A stretch of DNA of 64,000 nt from Mycobacterium mantenii (GCF_010731775.1 NZ_AP022590.1:62001-126000), one strand, 5' to 3'. Positions 27,808-39,495 are shown, counted from the first letter of the stretch. Made by a program: numbers and translations. The notes: generated from the sequence alone by a model not told the origin.

Positions 27808-29319
27808 ATGAGTGTTGCTGCCGGCGCCGAGCTGATGGACTACGACGACGTCATCACGCGTTTCGACCCGGTGCTCGGCCTCGAGGTGCACGTGGAACTG
27901 TCCACCGTCACCAAGATGTTCTGTGGCTGCAGCACCGCGTTCGGCGCCGAGCCCAACACCCAGGTGTGCCCGGTGTGCCTCGGCCTGCCCGGCTCGCTGC
28001 CCGTGCTCAACCAGACCGCGGTCGAGTCGGCCATTCGGATCGGGCTGGCGCTGAACTGCGAGATCGTCCCCTGGTGCCGCTTCGCCCGGAAGAACTACTT
28101 CTATCCGGACATGCCGAAGAACTACCAGATTTCGCAGTACGACGAGCCCATCGCGATCAACGGCTACCTCGAGGCGCCGCTGGAGGACGGCACCACCTGG
28201 CGGGTCGAGATCGAGCGCGCGCACATGGAGGAAGACACCGGCAAGCTCACCCACATCGGCAGCGAGACGGGTCGCATTCACGGCGCGACCACGTCGCTGA
28301 TCGACTACAACCGTGCCGGTGTGCCACTGATCGAGATCGTCACCAAACCCATCGTCGGCGCCGGGGACCGGGCACCGCAGATCGCCCGCGCCTATGTGAC
28401 GGCCTTACGAGACCTGTTGCGCGCCTTGGGCGTATCCGACGTGCGAATGGATCAGGGTTCGATGCGGTGTGACGCGAACGTATCGCTGAAGCCGGTCGGG
28501 ACCGCAGAGTTCGGGACGCGGACCGAAACCAAGAACGTCAACTCGCTGAAAAGCGTTGAGGTGGCTGTGCGCTACGAAATGCAGCGCCAAGCCGCCGTCC
28601 TGGCGTCGGGCGGACGGATCACGCAGGAAACCCGGCACTTTCACGAGTCGGGCTACACCAGCCCGGGGCGCACTAAGGAGACCGCCGAGGACTACCGCTA
28701 TTTCCCCGAACCTGACCTCGAGCCCGTCGCGCCGAGCCGCGAACTGGTCGAGAAGCTGCGCCAGACCATTCCCGAACTGCCGTGGTTGAGCCGCAAGCGC
28801 ATTCAGGAAGAATGGGGCATCTCCGACGAGGTGATGCGCGACCTGGTCAACGCGGGCGCGATCGAATTGGTCACCGCGACCATCGAACACGGCGCCTCCA
28901 GCGAGCAGGCCCGCGCGTGGTGGGGAAACTTCTTGATGCAGAAGGCCAACGAGGCCAACGTGGCGTTGGATGAGCTGGCCATCACCCCCGCGCAGGTCGC
29001 CGCGGTGGTGGCGCTGGTCGACGAGGGCAAGCTGTCCACCAAGTTGGCCCGCCAGGTCGTCGAGGGTGTGCTGGCCGGCGAGGGTGAGCCCGAAGCGGTG
29101 ATGACCGCCCGCGGTCTCGCGCTGGTGCGCGACGACTCGGTGACGCAGGCCGCCGTCGACGAGGCGCTGGCCGCCAATCCCGATGTGGCAGAGAAGATCC
29201 GCGGCGGCAAGGTAGCCGCGGCCGGGGCGATCGTCGGCGCGGTGATGAAGGCCACCCGCGGCCAGGCCGACGCCGCCCGGGTGCGCGAACTGGTGTTGGC
29301 CGCCTGCGGCCAGGGCTAA
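27808..29319 (+). CDS. gatB: Glu-tRNA(Gln) amidotransferase subunit B
   Basis: A 503-residue Gat[16 protein letters not shown] at 15-29, zinc-site cysteines (MFCGCS and [12 protein letters not shown]), the kinase-like core and a C-terminal YqeY-type tail domain that binds tRNA. It recognises Glu-tRNA(Gln) and activates the glutamyl group with ATP. Expressed from its own leaderless promoter. Convergent with lppZ. Confidence 0.96.
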   Translation: MSVAAGAELMDYDDVITRFDPVLGLEVHVELSTVTKMFCGCSTAFGAEPNTQVCPVCLGLPGSLPVLNQTAVESAIRIGLALNCEIVPWCRFARKNYFYPDMPKNYQISQYDEPIAINGYLEAPLEDGTTWRVEIERAHMEEDTGKLTHIGSETGRIHGATTSLIDYNRAGVPLIEIVTKPIVGAGDRAPQIARAYVTALRDLLRALGVSDVRMDQGSMRCDANVSLKPVGTAEFGTRTETKNVNSLKSVEVAVRYEMQRQAAVLASGGRITQETRHFHESGYTSPGRTKETAEDYRYFPEPDLEPVAPSRELVEKLRQTIPELPWLSRKRIQEEWGISDEVMRDLVNAGAIELVTATIEHGASSEQARAWWGNFLMQKANEANVALDELAITPAQVAAVVALVDEGKLSTKLARQVVEGVLAGEGEPEAVMTARGLALVRDDSVTQAAVDEALAANPDVAEKIRGGKVAAAGAIVGAVMKATRGQADAARVRELVLAACGQG

Positions 29320-29324
29320 CCCGG

Positions 29325-29339
29325 GGCCGATCATCGGCC
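29325..29339. terminator. Palindrome GGCCGAT-C-ATCGGCC between gatB and lppZ
   Basis: 7-bp perfect arms around a single base in the 38-bp convergent spacer. It may act as a bidirectional terminator, although the loop is very small. Confidence 0.35.
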
Positions 29340-29357
29340 ACTAGGGCGTGAGGGCCG

Positions 29358-30488
29358 TCAGCTCTTGTCGTCGCTGTTGCGCGGGAATCCGCCGCCCTGC
29401 GGGAAGAGCGGGAACACCACGTCGTCCAGCTTCTCGGCGTCCCCGGCCGTCTTGTTGACGGTCGCACCCCAGACGTTTCCATCCGGCGACATTCGCAGCG
29501 CCCAGGCGTGCGCATGGGTGTCCTTGCGTACCACGTCGGGTTCTCCGGTGACCGCGCCCGTGGCCGGCGCAAGCCGGACCGCGACCGTCTGCTTGGTGTT
29601 GATCAGGTTGACCAGCACGGTCCCGTCCATCGCCGCGCATCCGGCCACGCCGGGCTTGTCCGGCCAGGTCCACACCGTGGAGACGTCCGACGTCTTGGTG
29701 ATGCGCTGCAACCGATCCGCCGTCGGGGTGCGGTCGGCGACATAAAGCGAGCCGTCGACCGGGTCGGTGCACAGCCCACCGCCGGCGCCCACGCCGGACA
29801 GCGCCGTCGTCGGCGGTGCCTGGCCCACGGTGGTGGGCTGCTCGATCCGCAGCACCTTGCCTGCCAGCGATTTGGGATCGGCGGCCAGCGCCGGATTGCC
29901 CGCGTCGCCGGTCATCACGACCAGCGTGGTGGGGCTGGTGAAGATCAGCGCCCCGGTGTTTCCGGTGGCGCCCTTGGGGATCCCGGTCAGGATGTCCTTG
30001 GGGATGTCGCCGTCGGCCACGCGGATGACGCGGTTGTCGGTCGGCGTGCTGATGTATGCGTACATCAGGCGGTCCTGCGTGTAGGTGGGTGACATCACGA
30101 TGTCCATCAGGCCGCCGTCCCCGGACGGGTCGACCGGGATCACCGTCTTCACTTTCGGCTCCGCGCTGACCGAGATCTCCTTGACCGCGCCGGTGGTGCG
30201 CTCGGCGACCAGCGCGGTTTTGCTGTCGGGGCCCATGATCAGGCCGCTGGTGCTCTCCAGGCAGCCCTGCATCACCCCGGGGGCGGGGCACGCCTTGGGG
30301 AACGGTGTGGGCGGCAGCGGCGGGGGCGGGGGAGGCGTCGAGCTCGGCTGCGGCTTCAGTTCGGGGGCGGTGGTGAACGGCTGCGATTGGGCGTCGTTGA
30401 AGCGCGCACACCCGCTCGTTACCAGCACGAGGGCGCACAGCGCAGCGAATCCGCGCCGAACCGACCGCCCCGATCGCCCTAGTCGCAT
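29358..30488 (-). CDS. lppZ: Lipoprotein LppZ (glucose/sorbosone-dehydrogenase-like beta-propeller)
   Basis: A 376-residue lipoprotein with a signal peptide ending VTSGC (lipidated Cys27). A proline-rich linker (about 43-58) precedes a beta-propeller resembling GSDH/PQQ-dependent sugar dehydrogenases, e.g. LMYAYISTPTDNRVIRV. It matches LppZ (Rv3006); natural substrate unknown, located on the outer face of the membrane. Start ATG 30488 is supported by a TAGCCT -10 box 7 nt upstream on the minus strand. Upstream in-frame codons to 30530 are rejected. Confidence 0.92.
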   Translation of the reverse strand: MRLGRSGRSVRRGFAALCALVLVTSGCARFNDAQSQPFTTAPELKPQPSSTPPPPPPLPPTPFPKACPAPGVMQGCLESTSGLIMGPDSKTALVAERTTGAVKEISVSAEPKVKTVIPVDPSGDGGLMDIVMSPTYTQDRLMYAYISTPTDNRVIRVADGDIPKDILTGIPKGATGNTGALIFTSPTTLVVMTGDAGNPALAADPKSLAGKVLRIEQPTTVGQAPPTTALSGVGAGGGLCTDPVDGSLYVADRTPTADRLQRITKTSDVSTVWTWPDKPGVAGCAAMDGTVLVNLINTKQTVAVRLAPATGAVTGEPDVVRKDTHAHAWALRMSPDGNVWGATVNKTAGDAEKLDDVVFPLFPQGGGFPRNSDDKS

Positions 30489-30495
30489 GACCGTC

Positions 30496-30501
30496 AGGCT
30501 A
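30496..30501 (-). promoter_or_regulatory. -10 box TAGCCT of lppZ
   Basis: TAGCCT (minus strand), 7 nt before the ATG at 30488; leaderless type. Confidence 0.5.
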
Positions 30502-30726
30502 CGGACAGTGCGGGCGGCGCCGCCACACACGTCCCTTTTGTCCGCCGATCACGACCGCTTTTCGCCGGCCCGGCGCCGCGTCCGGCGGTCGGGCGATCCC
30601 CGGTCGCGGGCCGTCGGGACGGGCTCCCGACGCGATTTCGGGCCGATCCGGGCCGGTTTGGCTGGCAAACCACCGATTGCCAGGCGAAAGCGCCGCTCAA
30701 ATCCCCAATTTGGGACCGAATGCCCT

Positions 30727-30732
30727 TACCCT
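30727..30732 (+). promoter_or_regulatory. -10 box TACCCT of doxX
   Basis: TACCCT ends 7 nt before the GTG at 30740; leaderless type, and it fixes the start. Confidence 0.5.
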
Positions 30733-30739
30733 GACACCC

Positions 30740-31600
30740 GTGACCAGTCAACCGAATGACGCACATTGGCAACGGCCCGGCGAATCGCCGGAACCGACCC
30801 CGGGACGCCCCGCCTCGGCGCGGCTGGTCGATCCCGAAGATGATCTGACGCCAGTCGGCTATCCCGGCGACTTCAACCCGTCCACCGGGACCACCACCGT
30901 CATCCCCTACGGCGGCGCCGCTGCGGTCGCCGGCTCCGCGGCCGGGGGTTACCACCTGCTCGAACAGCAGGAACCGCTGCCCTACGTCCAGCCGCAGTCG
31001 GCGGCCCGGCACGCGGCACCCGAGTCCACCGAGGTCGACGACGACGAACACCACGACCGGTTGCACGACGTGGGCCGGCGCGGAACGCAGCATCTCGGTT
31101 TGCTGCTGCTGCGCGTCGGGCTCGGGGTGGTGCTCGGCGCCCACGGGCTGCAGAAGCTGTTCGGCTGGTGGGGCGGCTCGGGGGTCACCGGGTTCAAGAA
31201 CTCACTGTCCGACGTCGGCTACCAGCACGCCGACGTCCTGGCCTACGTGAGCGCCGGCGGCGAGGTCGTCGCGGGTGTGCTGCTGATCCTGGGCTTGTTC
31301 ACCCCGGTGGCCGCGGCCGGTGCGCTGGCCTTCCTGATCAACGGCCTGCTGGCCAGCATCTCTACCCGCCCCCACACGCACAACTTCTCGTTCTTCCTGC
31401 CCGAGGGCCACGAATACCAGATCACCCTGATCGTGATGGCCGCCGCGGTCGTCCTGTGCGGACCCGGCCGTTACGGCCTGGACGCGCGCCGCGGTTGGGC
31501 GCACCGACCGTTCATCGGCTCCTTTGTCGCCCTGCTGGCTGGCATTGCGGCCGGTGTCGGGGTGTGGGTGGCCCTCAACGGCGTGAATCCGATCGGCTGA
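30740..31600 (+). CDS. DoxX-family membrane protein (Rv3005c-like)
   Basis: A 286-residue protein. About 115 residues of acidic, proline-rich cytosolic N-terminus are followed by four to five membrane helices of the DoxX family (LGLLLLRVGLGVVLGAHGLQKLF, AGGEVVAGVLLILGLFTPV, and so on). In M. tuberculosis the homologue joins SodA and SseA in a membrane-associated oxidoreductase complex that protects against oxidative and thiol stress. GTG start at 30740 from the leaderless -10 box; longer readings into the spacer are non-conserved. Confidence 0.88.
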   Translation: MTSQPNDAHWQRPGESPEPTPGRPASARLVDPEDDLTPVGYPGDFNPSTGTTTVIPYGGAAAVAGSAAGGYHLLEQQEPLPYVQPQSAARHAAPESTEVDDDEHHDRLHDVGRRGTQHLGLLLLRVGLGVVLGAHGLQKLFGWWGGSGVTGFKNSLSDVGYQHADVLAYVSAGGEVVAGVLLILGLFTPVAAAGALAFLINGLLASISTRPHTHNFSFFLPEGHEYQITLIVMAAAVVLCGPGRYGLDARRGWAHRPFIGSFVALLAGIAAGVGVWVALNGVNPIG

Positions 31601-31610
31601 CCGGCTCAGT

Positions 31611-32012
31611 TCACTGGTAGGGGTTGGGCACCCGCCCCGCGCTGGCCTCGGTCAGCTCCGGCAGCGTGGAGAACGTGACCGCGGGCAACCGCAGCTCGGC
31701 GCCGCTCTTGAGCTGCGCGCGTCCCCACGACCCGCGGTGGAAGCGCAGTCCGTCGATGTCGTCCCAGGGCACGTGCCGGCTGCCCAGCAGCATCCGCACG
31801 GTCACGCCCTGGTCGTCGGCGACGGTGCGCAACCGGATGATCATGGCCGACAGCAGCATCGGAAGGATCAGCAGCGGCAGCGACGGTGGCCACAACATCA
31901 CCGGTATCAGCAACCCCAAGGTCAAGAACCCGACGGCCAGATGCGCTATCGGCGACACCTTGATCACGACGGGCGCGGCGGACGGTGTTTGGGGAGATGA
32001 GCCAGTAGCCAC
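31611..32012 (-). CDS. PH-domain membrane protein Cfp6-like (Rv3004-like)
   Basis: A protein of about 133 residues. Two short hydrophobic helices (about 25-58) are followed by a bacterial PH-like domain (DDQGVTVRMLLGSRHVPWDDIDGLRFHR region). It resembles Cfp6 of M. tuberculosis, originally found in culture filtrate. Function unknown. GTG 32012 is the longest reasonable start. Convergent with doxX, 10 bp apart. Confidence 0.82.
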   Translation of the reverse strand: MATGSSPQTPSAAPVVIKVSPIAHLAVGFLTLGLLIPVMLWPPSLPLLILPMLLSAMIIRLRTVADDQGVTVRMLLGSRHVPWDDIDGLRFHRGSWGRAQLKSGAELRLPAVTFSTLPELTEASAGRVPNPYQ

Positions 32013-32115
32013 CCCACCATCATTTCACCCGGCACACTGGACCGGTCGCCGGAGCGTTCGCCCGGCGGCGCCCCGGACGACCCACCGGGCGGCCCGGGCG
32101 CCGGCGGTCCCAGAT

Positions 32116-32145
32116 TTGACTCCTGAGCTGTGCGAAGGCTACCGT
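32116..32145 (+). promoter_or_regulatory. ilvBNC promoter
   Basis: -35 TTGACT (32116-32121), an 18-nt spacer, and -10 TACCGT (32140-32145). The predicted start point lies at or next to the leader-peptide ATG at 32154. Confidence 0.7.
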
Positions 32146-32153
32146 CGGACGTT

Positions 32154-32213
32154 ATGGATACCGCCGGAAAGCCCGGGATGCTCGTAGTACTTAATCGGCG
32201 CGTTGGTGGCTGA
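32154..32213 (+). CDS. ilvB leader peptide (attenuator)
   Basis: A 19-codon ORF, too short for ordinary gene calling: MDTAGKPGMLVVLNRRVGG. It has L-V-V-L (CTC GTA GTA CTT) and a further Val (GTT), including A/T-ending codons unusual in this GC-rich genome. It starts 8 nt after a -10 box, so it is probably translated leaderless. An internal ATG at 32178 gives an 11-residue alternative. Stalling at the Val/Leu codons when branched-chain amino acids are scarce would control the downstream terminator. Confidence 0.8.
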   Translation: MDTAGKPGMLVVLNRRVGG

Positions 32214-32253
32214 CTTGCCCTTCAGCATTTGAAGCAATCCAGCACCAACGCGC
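32198..32253 (+). promoter_or_regulatory. Leader RNA stem 1:2
   Basis: GCGCGTTGGTG (32198-32208, inside the leader ORF) is perfectly complementary to CACCAACGCGC (32243-32253). The partner abuts the terminator stem, and a stalled ribosome would disturb this pairing. A small CTTCA/TGAAG hairpin (32220-32234) lies within the loop. Confidence 0.65.
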
Positions 32254-32290
32254 AACCCTCGTGCAGCAGATGAGCTGTCGGGGGTTTTTT
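32254..32290 (+). terminator. ilvB attenuator terminator
   Basis: Stem AACCCTCG (32254-32261) pairs with CGGGGGTT (32279-32286), with inner CAGC/GCTG pairs (32264-32267, 32274-32277), followed by a run of six T (32285-32290). This is a rare true rho-independent terminator, placed 45 bp before ilvB. Confidence 0.75.
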
Positions 32291-32335
32291 GTTGCCCCCA
32301 GCGAGACTCCCGGAATGAATAAGGACTGATCGACA

Positions 32336-34200
32336 GTGAGCGCTCCCATCACGCAGCACGCCTCCGCGGCACCGGACGCTGCCGACATCGCCACGGATGC
32401 GGCCAAACCCGCGAAGTCCGCGCCCGCCAAGCCGAAACGTATTGGGCCCGAGCAACTTACCGGTGCCCAGTCAGTGATCCGTTCGTTGGAGGAACTCGGC
32501 GTAGAGGTCATCTTCGGCATTCCCGGTGGCGCGGTGCTGCCGGTCTACGACCCGCTGTTCGACTCGAAGAAGCTGCGCCACGTCCTGGTCCGCCACGAGC
32601 AGGGCGCCGGCCACGCCGCCAGTGGCTACGCGCACGCCACCGGCAAGGTCGGTGTCTGCATGGCGACCTCTGGTCCCGGCGCCACCAACCTGGTGACCCC
32701 GCTGGCCGACGCCCAGATGGACTCGATACCGGTCGTCGCCGTCACCGGCCAGGTGGGACGCTCGCTGATCGGCACCGACGCCTTCCAGGAAGCCGACATC
32801 TCGGGCATCACCATGCCGATCACCAAGCACAACTTCCTGGTCCGCTCGGGTAACGAAATCCCGCAGGTGCTCGCCGAGGCGTTCCACATCGCCTCCTCGG
32901 GCCGCCCCGGCGCGGTGCTCGTCGACATCCCCAAAGACGTGCTGCAGGGCCAGTGCACGTTCAGCTGGCCGCCGCGACTCGACCTGCCCGGATACAAGCC
33001 GAACAGCAAACCGCACAGCCGGCAGATCCGCGAGGCCGCCAAGCTGATCGCGGCCGCCCGCAAGCCCGTGCTCTACGTGGGCGGCGGGGTCATCCGCGGT
33101 GAAGCGACGAAAGAGCTGCGCGAGCTGGCCGAGCTGACCGGAATCCCTTTGGTGACCACGCTGATGGCGCGCGGCGCGTTCCCGGACAGCCATCCGCAGC
33201 ACCTGGGCATGCCCGGCATGCACGGCACCGTCGCCGCGGTGGCGGCCCTGCAGCGCAGCGACCTGCTGATCGCGCTGGGCACCCGCTTCGACGACCGGGT
33301 GACCGGCAAGCTGGACACCTTCGCCCCGGAAGCCAAGGTCATCCACGCCGACATCGACCCGGCCGAGATCGGCAAGAACCGCCACGCCGACGTGCCGATC
33401 GTCGGCGACGTCAAAGCCGTCATCATCGAGCTGCTCGAATTACTGCGCCAGGACGGGCTACTCGCCGAGCTCGACATGACCGAATGGTGGGCCTACCTGA
33501 ACCAAGTTCAGTCCACCTATCCGCTGAGCTACGGTCCGCAGAGCGACGGCAGCCTCGGCCCGGAACTCGTCATCGAGAAGCTGGGCCAGATCGCCGGCCC
33601 GGACGCCCTGTACGTCGCCGGCGTCGGCCAGCACCAGATGTGGGCGGCCCAATTCATCTCCTACGAGAAGCCGCGCACCTGGCTCAACTCCGGTGGGCTG
33701 GGCACCATGGGGTACGCCATTCCGGCCGCCATGGGCGCCAAGATGGGTCGCCCGGACGCGGAGGTGTGGGCGATCGACGGCGACGGCTGCTTCCAGATGA
33801 CCAACCAGGAGCTGGCCACCTGCGCGATCGAAGGCGTGCCGATCAAGGTGGCGCTGATCAACAACGGCAACCTAGGCATGGTGCGCCAATGGCAGACGCT
33901 GTTCTACGAAGAGCGCTACTCGCAAACGGATCTGGCGACGCATTCGCATCGCATTCCGGACTTCGTGAAACTGGCCGAGGCGTTGGGCTGCGTCGGATTA
34001 CGTTGCGAGCGTGAGGAAGACGTCGAAGACGTGATCAACCAGGCGCGCGCGATCAACGACCGCCCGGTGGTGATCGACTTCATCGTCGGCGCCGACGCAC
34101 AGGTCTGGCCGATGGTGGCCGCCGGCACCAGCAATGACGAGATCCAGGCGGCCCGCGGAATCCGCCCGCTGTTCGACGACGAAACCGAAGGACACGCCTG

Positions 34201-34201
<1 letters not shown>
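32336..34201 (+). CDS. ilvB: Acetohydroxyacid synthase large subunit
   Basis: A 621-residue ThDP/FAD enzyme making acetolactate and acetohydroxybutyrate, the first common step to Val, Leu and Ile. It has an Ala/Pro/Lys-rich N-terminal extension (1-43), the catalytic Glu in [14 protein letters not shown], and the ThDP-Mg motif GDGCFQM...INN. Works with the IlvN regulatory subunit. GTG start. Expression is probably attenuated by the leader peptide upstream. The stop overlaps the ilvN ATG by 1 bp. Confidence 0.96.
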
Positions 34202-35765
<1,564 letters not shown>

Positions 35766-35818
35766 ACGCTGCACGCCGAGATCGACGTTAGCGCGCGAAC
35801 TTTCGAGATATTGCCGCG

Positions 35819-35855
35819 CTGACGTCGGTTTCGCATCTTGCGGCTACGACGTCAG
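35819..35855. terminator. Hairpin CTGACGTCG / CGACGTCAG between ilvC and wrbA
   Basis: 9-bp perfect arms (35819-35827, 35847-35855) with a 19-nt loop in the convergent spacer, touching the wrbA stop codon. It may serve both genes. Confidence 0.5.
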
Positions 35856-36443
35856 GCGTCCGGCCGTCTCGACCACCCGTCGGGCCAGGTGGTCCAGCGC
35901 GTTCTGGGTGGCTTCGTCGAACTGGGTGATGTTGTCGTGGGTGGTGACGAGGCTTGCCCCGTACGGGTTGCCGTCGACGAACTTGGACGGATCGGTGTAT
36001 CCCGGCGGCACGATGATGCCGCCGAAATGCATCAGCGTGATGTACAGCGAGAGCAGGGTGGTTTCCTGACCGCCGTGCACGGTGTTGGACGACGTGAAGC
36101 CGGCATAGACCTTGTCCGCAAGCTTGCCCTGCGCCCACAGGCCGCCCAGCGAGTCGAGGAATGCGCGTAACTGCGCTGCCGGAGAGCCGAATCGGGTCGG
36201 TGAACCGAAGATCACCGCATCGGCCCAGACGATGTCGTCGCCGGTGGCCGCCGGAAGGTCTTTGGTGGCCTCATAGTTCGCCGTCCAGGCCGGGTTGTGG
36301 GCGAACGAGGCGGGATCCTGTGTCTCGGCGACGTGCCGCAGGCGGACTTCGGCCCCCGCCGACTCGGCTGCGGCGGCAACCCGCCGCGCCATCGTGGTGC
36401 CATGACCGGTGGCCGAGTAGTAGATGATCGCAAGTTTCGTCAC
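35844..36443 (-). CDS. wrbA: NAD(P)H:quinone oxidoreductase, WrbA type
   Basis: A 199-residue flavodoxin-fold protein: FMN phosphate loop YYSATGHGTTMA near the start, SPTRFGSPAAQLRAFLD (80-96) and a GGQETTLLSLY flavin-contact segment. Length and motifs match WrbA, which reduces quinones by two electrons and limits redox cycling. Its GTGA start overlaps the stop of the upstream dehydrogenase gene by 4 bp. I do not recall wrbA at this locus in M. tuberculosis. Confidence 0.88.
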   Translation of the reverse strand: MTKLAIIYYSATGHGTTMARRVAAAAESAGAEVRLRHVAETQDPASFAHNPAWTANYEATKDLPAATGDDIVWADAVIFGSPTRFGSPAAQLRAFLDSLGGLWAQGKLADKVYAGFTSSNTVHGGQETTLLSLYITLMHFGGIIVPPGYTDPSKFVDGNPYGASLVTTHDNITQFDEATQNALDHLARRVVETAGRLTS

Positions 36444-37879
36444 GGCGTCATCCTAGGCCGCAGATCCGGAAGCGTGTCGATGCCGAATTCCCTGCGCAGC
36501 AACGTGCGTGCGGCGTAGTAGCCGGCCATGCCGTGCACACCGCCGCCGGGCGGGGTGGCCGCAGAACACAGATACGCCTTGGGAATGGGTGTGCGCCAAG
36601 GGTTTAACCGCGGTGTCGGGCCGGCGATGGCCCGCCACGCGGAATTGCCGCCCATCCCGATGTCGCCGCCCACGTAGTTGGCGTTGTGGTCGCGCAATCG
36701 CGCGGCCGGCACCGCGCGTGCCGCCACCACGACGTCGCGGAAGCCGGGGGCGAACCGCTCGACCACCGCGGTCACCGCCTCGGTCGCGTCGACGGTGGAT
36801 CCCGACGGCACATGGGCATAGGTCCAGAAGGGACGGTGTCCGGCGGCGATGCGGCCGGGGTCGGCGACGTGTGGCGACGCGGCCAGCACCATGGGCCACT
36901 GCGCGTGACGGCCGGCGGCGATGTCGGCCTCGGCGCGAGCCATCTGCGCCCGGGTGCCGCCGAGATGCAGGGTCGGGGCCTGCCGCAGCCGGGAGTCCGA
37001 CCACGGGATCTCGTCATTGAGCACGAAGTCGACCTTGGCGACTCCGGGTCCAAACGTGTAGCGCTGCAAAGCTTTAGCGTATCGAGAGGGAAGGGCCTCA
37101 CCGTAGATCCGCAGCAGCGCGGTCGGTGCGGTGTCGAAGGCGACGACTCCGCCTGGCGGTTCGGTGACCTCGGTGCCCGCCGTGAGCTCGCCACCGTGGG
37201 CGCGCAGGTCGGCGATCAGGGCGTCGGTGATCGCCTGGCTGCCGCCCACCGGAATCGGCCAGCCGACCGAATGCGCGAGGGTGGCCAGCATCATCCCCGC
37301 GCCCGCCGCGGTCAGCGACGGCATCCGCGAAATGATGTGGGCGGCAACGCCGGTGAATAGTGCGCGGGCGTCCTCGCCGGCGAGCGACCCCCACGCCGGG
37401 GTGCCTTGGGCCAGCATCCGCAGGCCCAGCCGCACCGCCGACGGCAGCGAGTTCGGCACCGACCGTTTGTCGCCCAGCAGCAGGGTCACCACGTCGTCGG
37501 AACGCTCGACCAGCGGGCCGAGCAGTCGTCTGAAGGACGTGCCATGCTCCAGTTCGGCACAGGTGCGGTCCAGATCGCGGTAGGCGATGGCGGCCGGGCG
37601 CCCGGGCAGCGGGTTGGCGTACGAAATCTCGGGCACCGCCAACCGCACGCCGCGCGCGGGCAGGTCGAACTCCTTGAAGAACGGCGACGCCAGCGCCAAC
37701 GGGTGCACCGCCGAGCAGATGTCGTGCAAAACTCCCGCGGAATCTGGGTCGGGTGCGGTGCGCGCACCCCCGCCGAAGGTCGGCTGAGCTTCCACGACCT
37801 GCACTTTCAGGCCGGCCCGGGCGCAGATTACGGCAGCGGTCAGCCCGTTGGGTCCGCTGCCGACGATGGTGACGTCCAC
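36440..37879 (-). CDS. Phytoene-dehydrogenase-like FAD oxidoreductase (Rv2997-like)
   Basis: A 479-residue FAD amine-oxidase/CrtI-type protein. The dinucleotide motif is VGSGPNGLTAA with E30-type ribose contact (VVEAQPTFGGGAR), and the C-terminal FAD segment is PPGGGVHGMAGYYAA. It matches Rv2997. No carotenoid genes adjoin, so the substrate is open. GTG start at 37879. It is translationally coupled to wrbA and divergent from serA across 29 bp. Confidence 0.87.
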   Translation of the reverse strand: MDVTIVGSGPNGLTAAVICARAGLKVQVVEAQPTFGGGARTAPDPDSAGVLHDICSAVHPLALASPFFKEFDLPARGVRLAVPEISYANPLPGRPAAIAYRDLDRTCAELEHGTSFRRLLGPLVERSDDVVTLLLGDKRSVPNSLPSAVRLGLRMLAQGTPAWGSLAGEDARALFTGVAAHIISRMPSLTAAGAGMMLATLAHSVGWPIPVGGSQAITDALIADLRAHGGELTAGTEVTEPPGGVVAFDTAPTALLRIYGEALPSRYAKALQRYTFGPGVAKVDFVLNDEIPWSDSRLRQAPTLHLGGTRAQMARAEADIAAGRHAQWPMVLAASPHVADPGRIAAGHRPFWTYAHVPSGSTVDATEAVTAVVERFAPGFRDVVVAARAVPAARLRDHNANYVGGDIGMGGNSAWRAIAGPTPRLNPWRTPIPKAYLCSAATPPGGGVHGMAGYYAARTLLRREFGIDTLPDLRPRMTP

Positions 37880-37896
37880 GCGTCAATTACAGCCGA

Positions 37897-37902
37897 TAGG
37901 CT
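37897..37902 (+). promoter_or_regulatory. -10 box TAGGCT of serA
   Basis: TAGGCT ends 6 nt before the GTG at 37909; leaderless serA transcript. Confidence 0.55.
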
Positions 37903-37908
37903 GGCCGG

Positions 37909-39495
37909 GTGAATCTGCCTGTTGTACTCATTGCCGACAAGCTCGCCGAATCCACCGTCGCCGCCCTGGGCGACCAGGTCGAGGTGCGTTGGGTAGACGG
38001 CCCCGATCGGGAGAAGCTGCTGGCCGCCGTGCCGGAGGCCGATGCGCTGCTGGTGCGTTCGGCCACCACCGTCGACGCCGAGGTGCTGGCGGCGGCGCCC
38101 AAGCTCAAGATCGTCGCCCGCGCCGGGGTAGGCCTGGACAACGTGGACGTCGATGCGGCCACCGAACGCGGTGTGCTGGTGGTCAACGCCCCGACGTCGA
38201 ACATTCACAGTGCCGCCGAGCACGCGCTGGCGCTGCTGCTGTCCGCGGCCCGCCAAGTCCCCGCCGCCGACGCCTCGCTGCGCGAGCACGCCTGGAAGCG
38301 GTCGTCCTTCTCGGGCACCGAGATCTTCGGCAAAACGGTCGGCGTGGTGGGCCTGGGCCGGATCGGTCAGCTGGTCGCCCAGCGGCTCAGCGCCTTCGGC
38401 ACCCACCTGGTCGCCTACGACCCCTACGTGTCGCCGGCGCGCGCCGCGCAGTTGGGCATCGAACTGCTGACGCTGGAGGACCTGCTGGCCCGCGCCGACT
38501 TCATCTCGGTGCACCTGCCCAAGACGCCCGAAACCGCGGGCCTGATCGACAAGGACGCGCTGGCGAAGACCAAGCCGGGCGTCATCATCGTCAACGCCGC
38601 CCGCGGTGGTCTGGTGGATGAGGCGGCGCTGGCCGACGCCGTGCGCAGCGGGCACGTGCGCGCGGCCGGTCTGGACGTCTTCTCGAAAGAGCCCTGCACC
38701 GACAGCCCGCTGTTCGAGTTGCCGCAGGTGGTGGTCACACCGCATCTGGGGGCGTCGACCGAAGAGGCGCAGGACCGCGCGGGCACCGATGTCGCGGCAA
38801 GCGTGAAACTCGCGCTGGCCGGGGAATTCGTTCCCGACGCGGTCAACGTCGGCGGCGGGGTGGTCAATGAGGAGGTGGCCCCCTGGCTGGACCTGGTGCG
38901 CAAGCTCGGGGTGCTGGCGGCCACACTGTCCGACGGGCCGCCGGTGTCGCTGTCGGTGCAGGTGCGCGGCGAGATTGCCTCCGAAGATGTTGAGGTGCTT
39001 AAACTTTCGGCCCTGCGCGGGTTGTTCTCGGCCGTCGTTGAGGGGCCGGTGACGTTCGTCAACGCGCCGGCGCTGGCCGAAGAACGCGGCATCACCGCCG
39101 AAATCAGCACCGCGTCGGAAAGCCCGAACCACCGCAGCGTGGTCGACGTGCGCGCGGTGTCCCACGACGGCACCGCCGTCAACATTGCCGGCACGCTGTC
39201 CGGGCCGCAGCTGGTGGAGAAGATCGTCCAGATCAACGGCCGCAACTTCGATCTGCGCGCCCGCGGCACCAACCTGGTGATCAACTATGTCGACCAGCCC
39301 GGCGCGCTGGGCAAGATCGGCACCCTGCTGGGTTCGGCCGGGGTGAACATCGAAGCCGCGCAACTCTCCGAGGACGCCGAGGGCCCGGGTGCGACGATTC
39401 TGCTGCGCCTGGACCGGGACGTGCCGGGCGACGTGCGAGCGGAAATCGGCGCGGCCGTCGGCGCCAACAAGCTTGAGGTGGTTGATCTGTCGTGA
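37909..39495 (+). CDS. serA: D-3-phosphoglycerate dehydrogenase
   Basis: A 528-residue type 1 PGDH, the first step of serine synthesis. The NAD motif is [16 protein letters not shown] (about 145-160). Catalytic Arg/Glu/His lie in [13 protein letters not shown] and [10 protein letters not shown]. An intervening ASB domain follows, then a C-terminal ACT domain ([18 protein letters not shown]) for serine feedback. Leaderless GTG start. A MIRU-like repeat lies between its stop and leuB. Confidence 0.95.
   Translation: MNLPVVLIADKLAESTVAALGDQVEVRWVDGPDREKLLAAVPEADALLVRSATTVDAEVLAAAPKLKIVARAGVGLDNVDVDAATERGVLVVNAPTSNIHSAAEHALALLLSAARQVPAADASLREHAWKRSSFSGTEIFGKTVGVVGLGRIGQLVAQRLSAFGTHLVAYDPYVSPARAAQLGIELLTLEDLLARADFISVHLPKTPETAGLIDKDALAKTKPGVIIVNAARGGLVDEAALADAVRSGHVRAAGLDVFSKEPCTDSPLFELPQVVVTPHLGASTEEAQDRAGTDVAASVKLALAGEFVPDAVNVGGGVVNEEVAPWLDLVRKLGVLAATLSDGPPVSLSVQVRGEIASEDVEVLKLSALRGLFSAVVEGPVTFVNAPALAEERGITAEISTASESPNHRSVVDVRAVSHDGTAVNIAGTLSGPQLVEKIVQINGRNFDLRARGTNLVINYVDQPGALGKIGTLLGSAGVNIEAAQLSEDAEGPGATILLRLDRDVPGDVRAEIGAAVGANKLEVVDLS

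Noticed and set aside
37487..37767. Small frames opposite or within the phytoene-dehydrogenase-like gene as separate genes
   Set aside because: Arg/Ser-rich, without start signals, and fully inside a conserved coding region.
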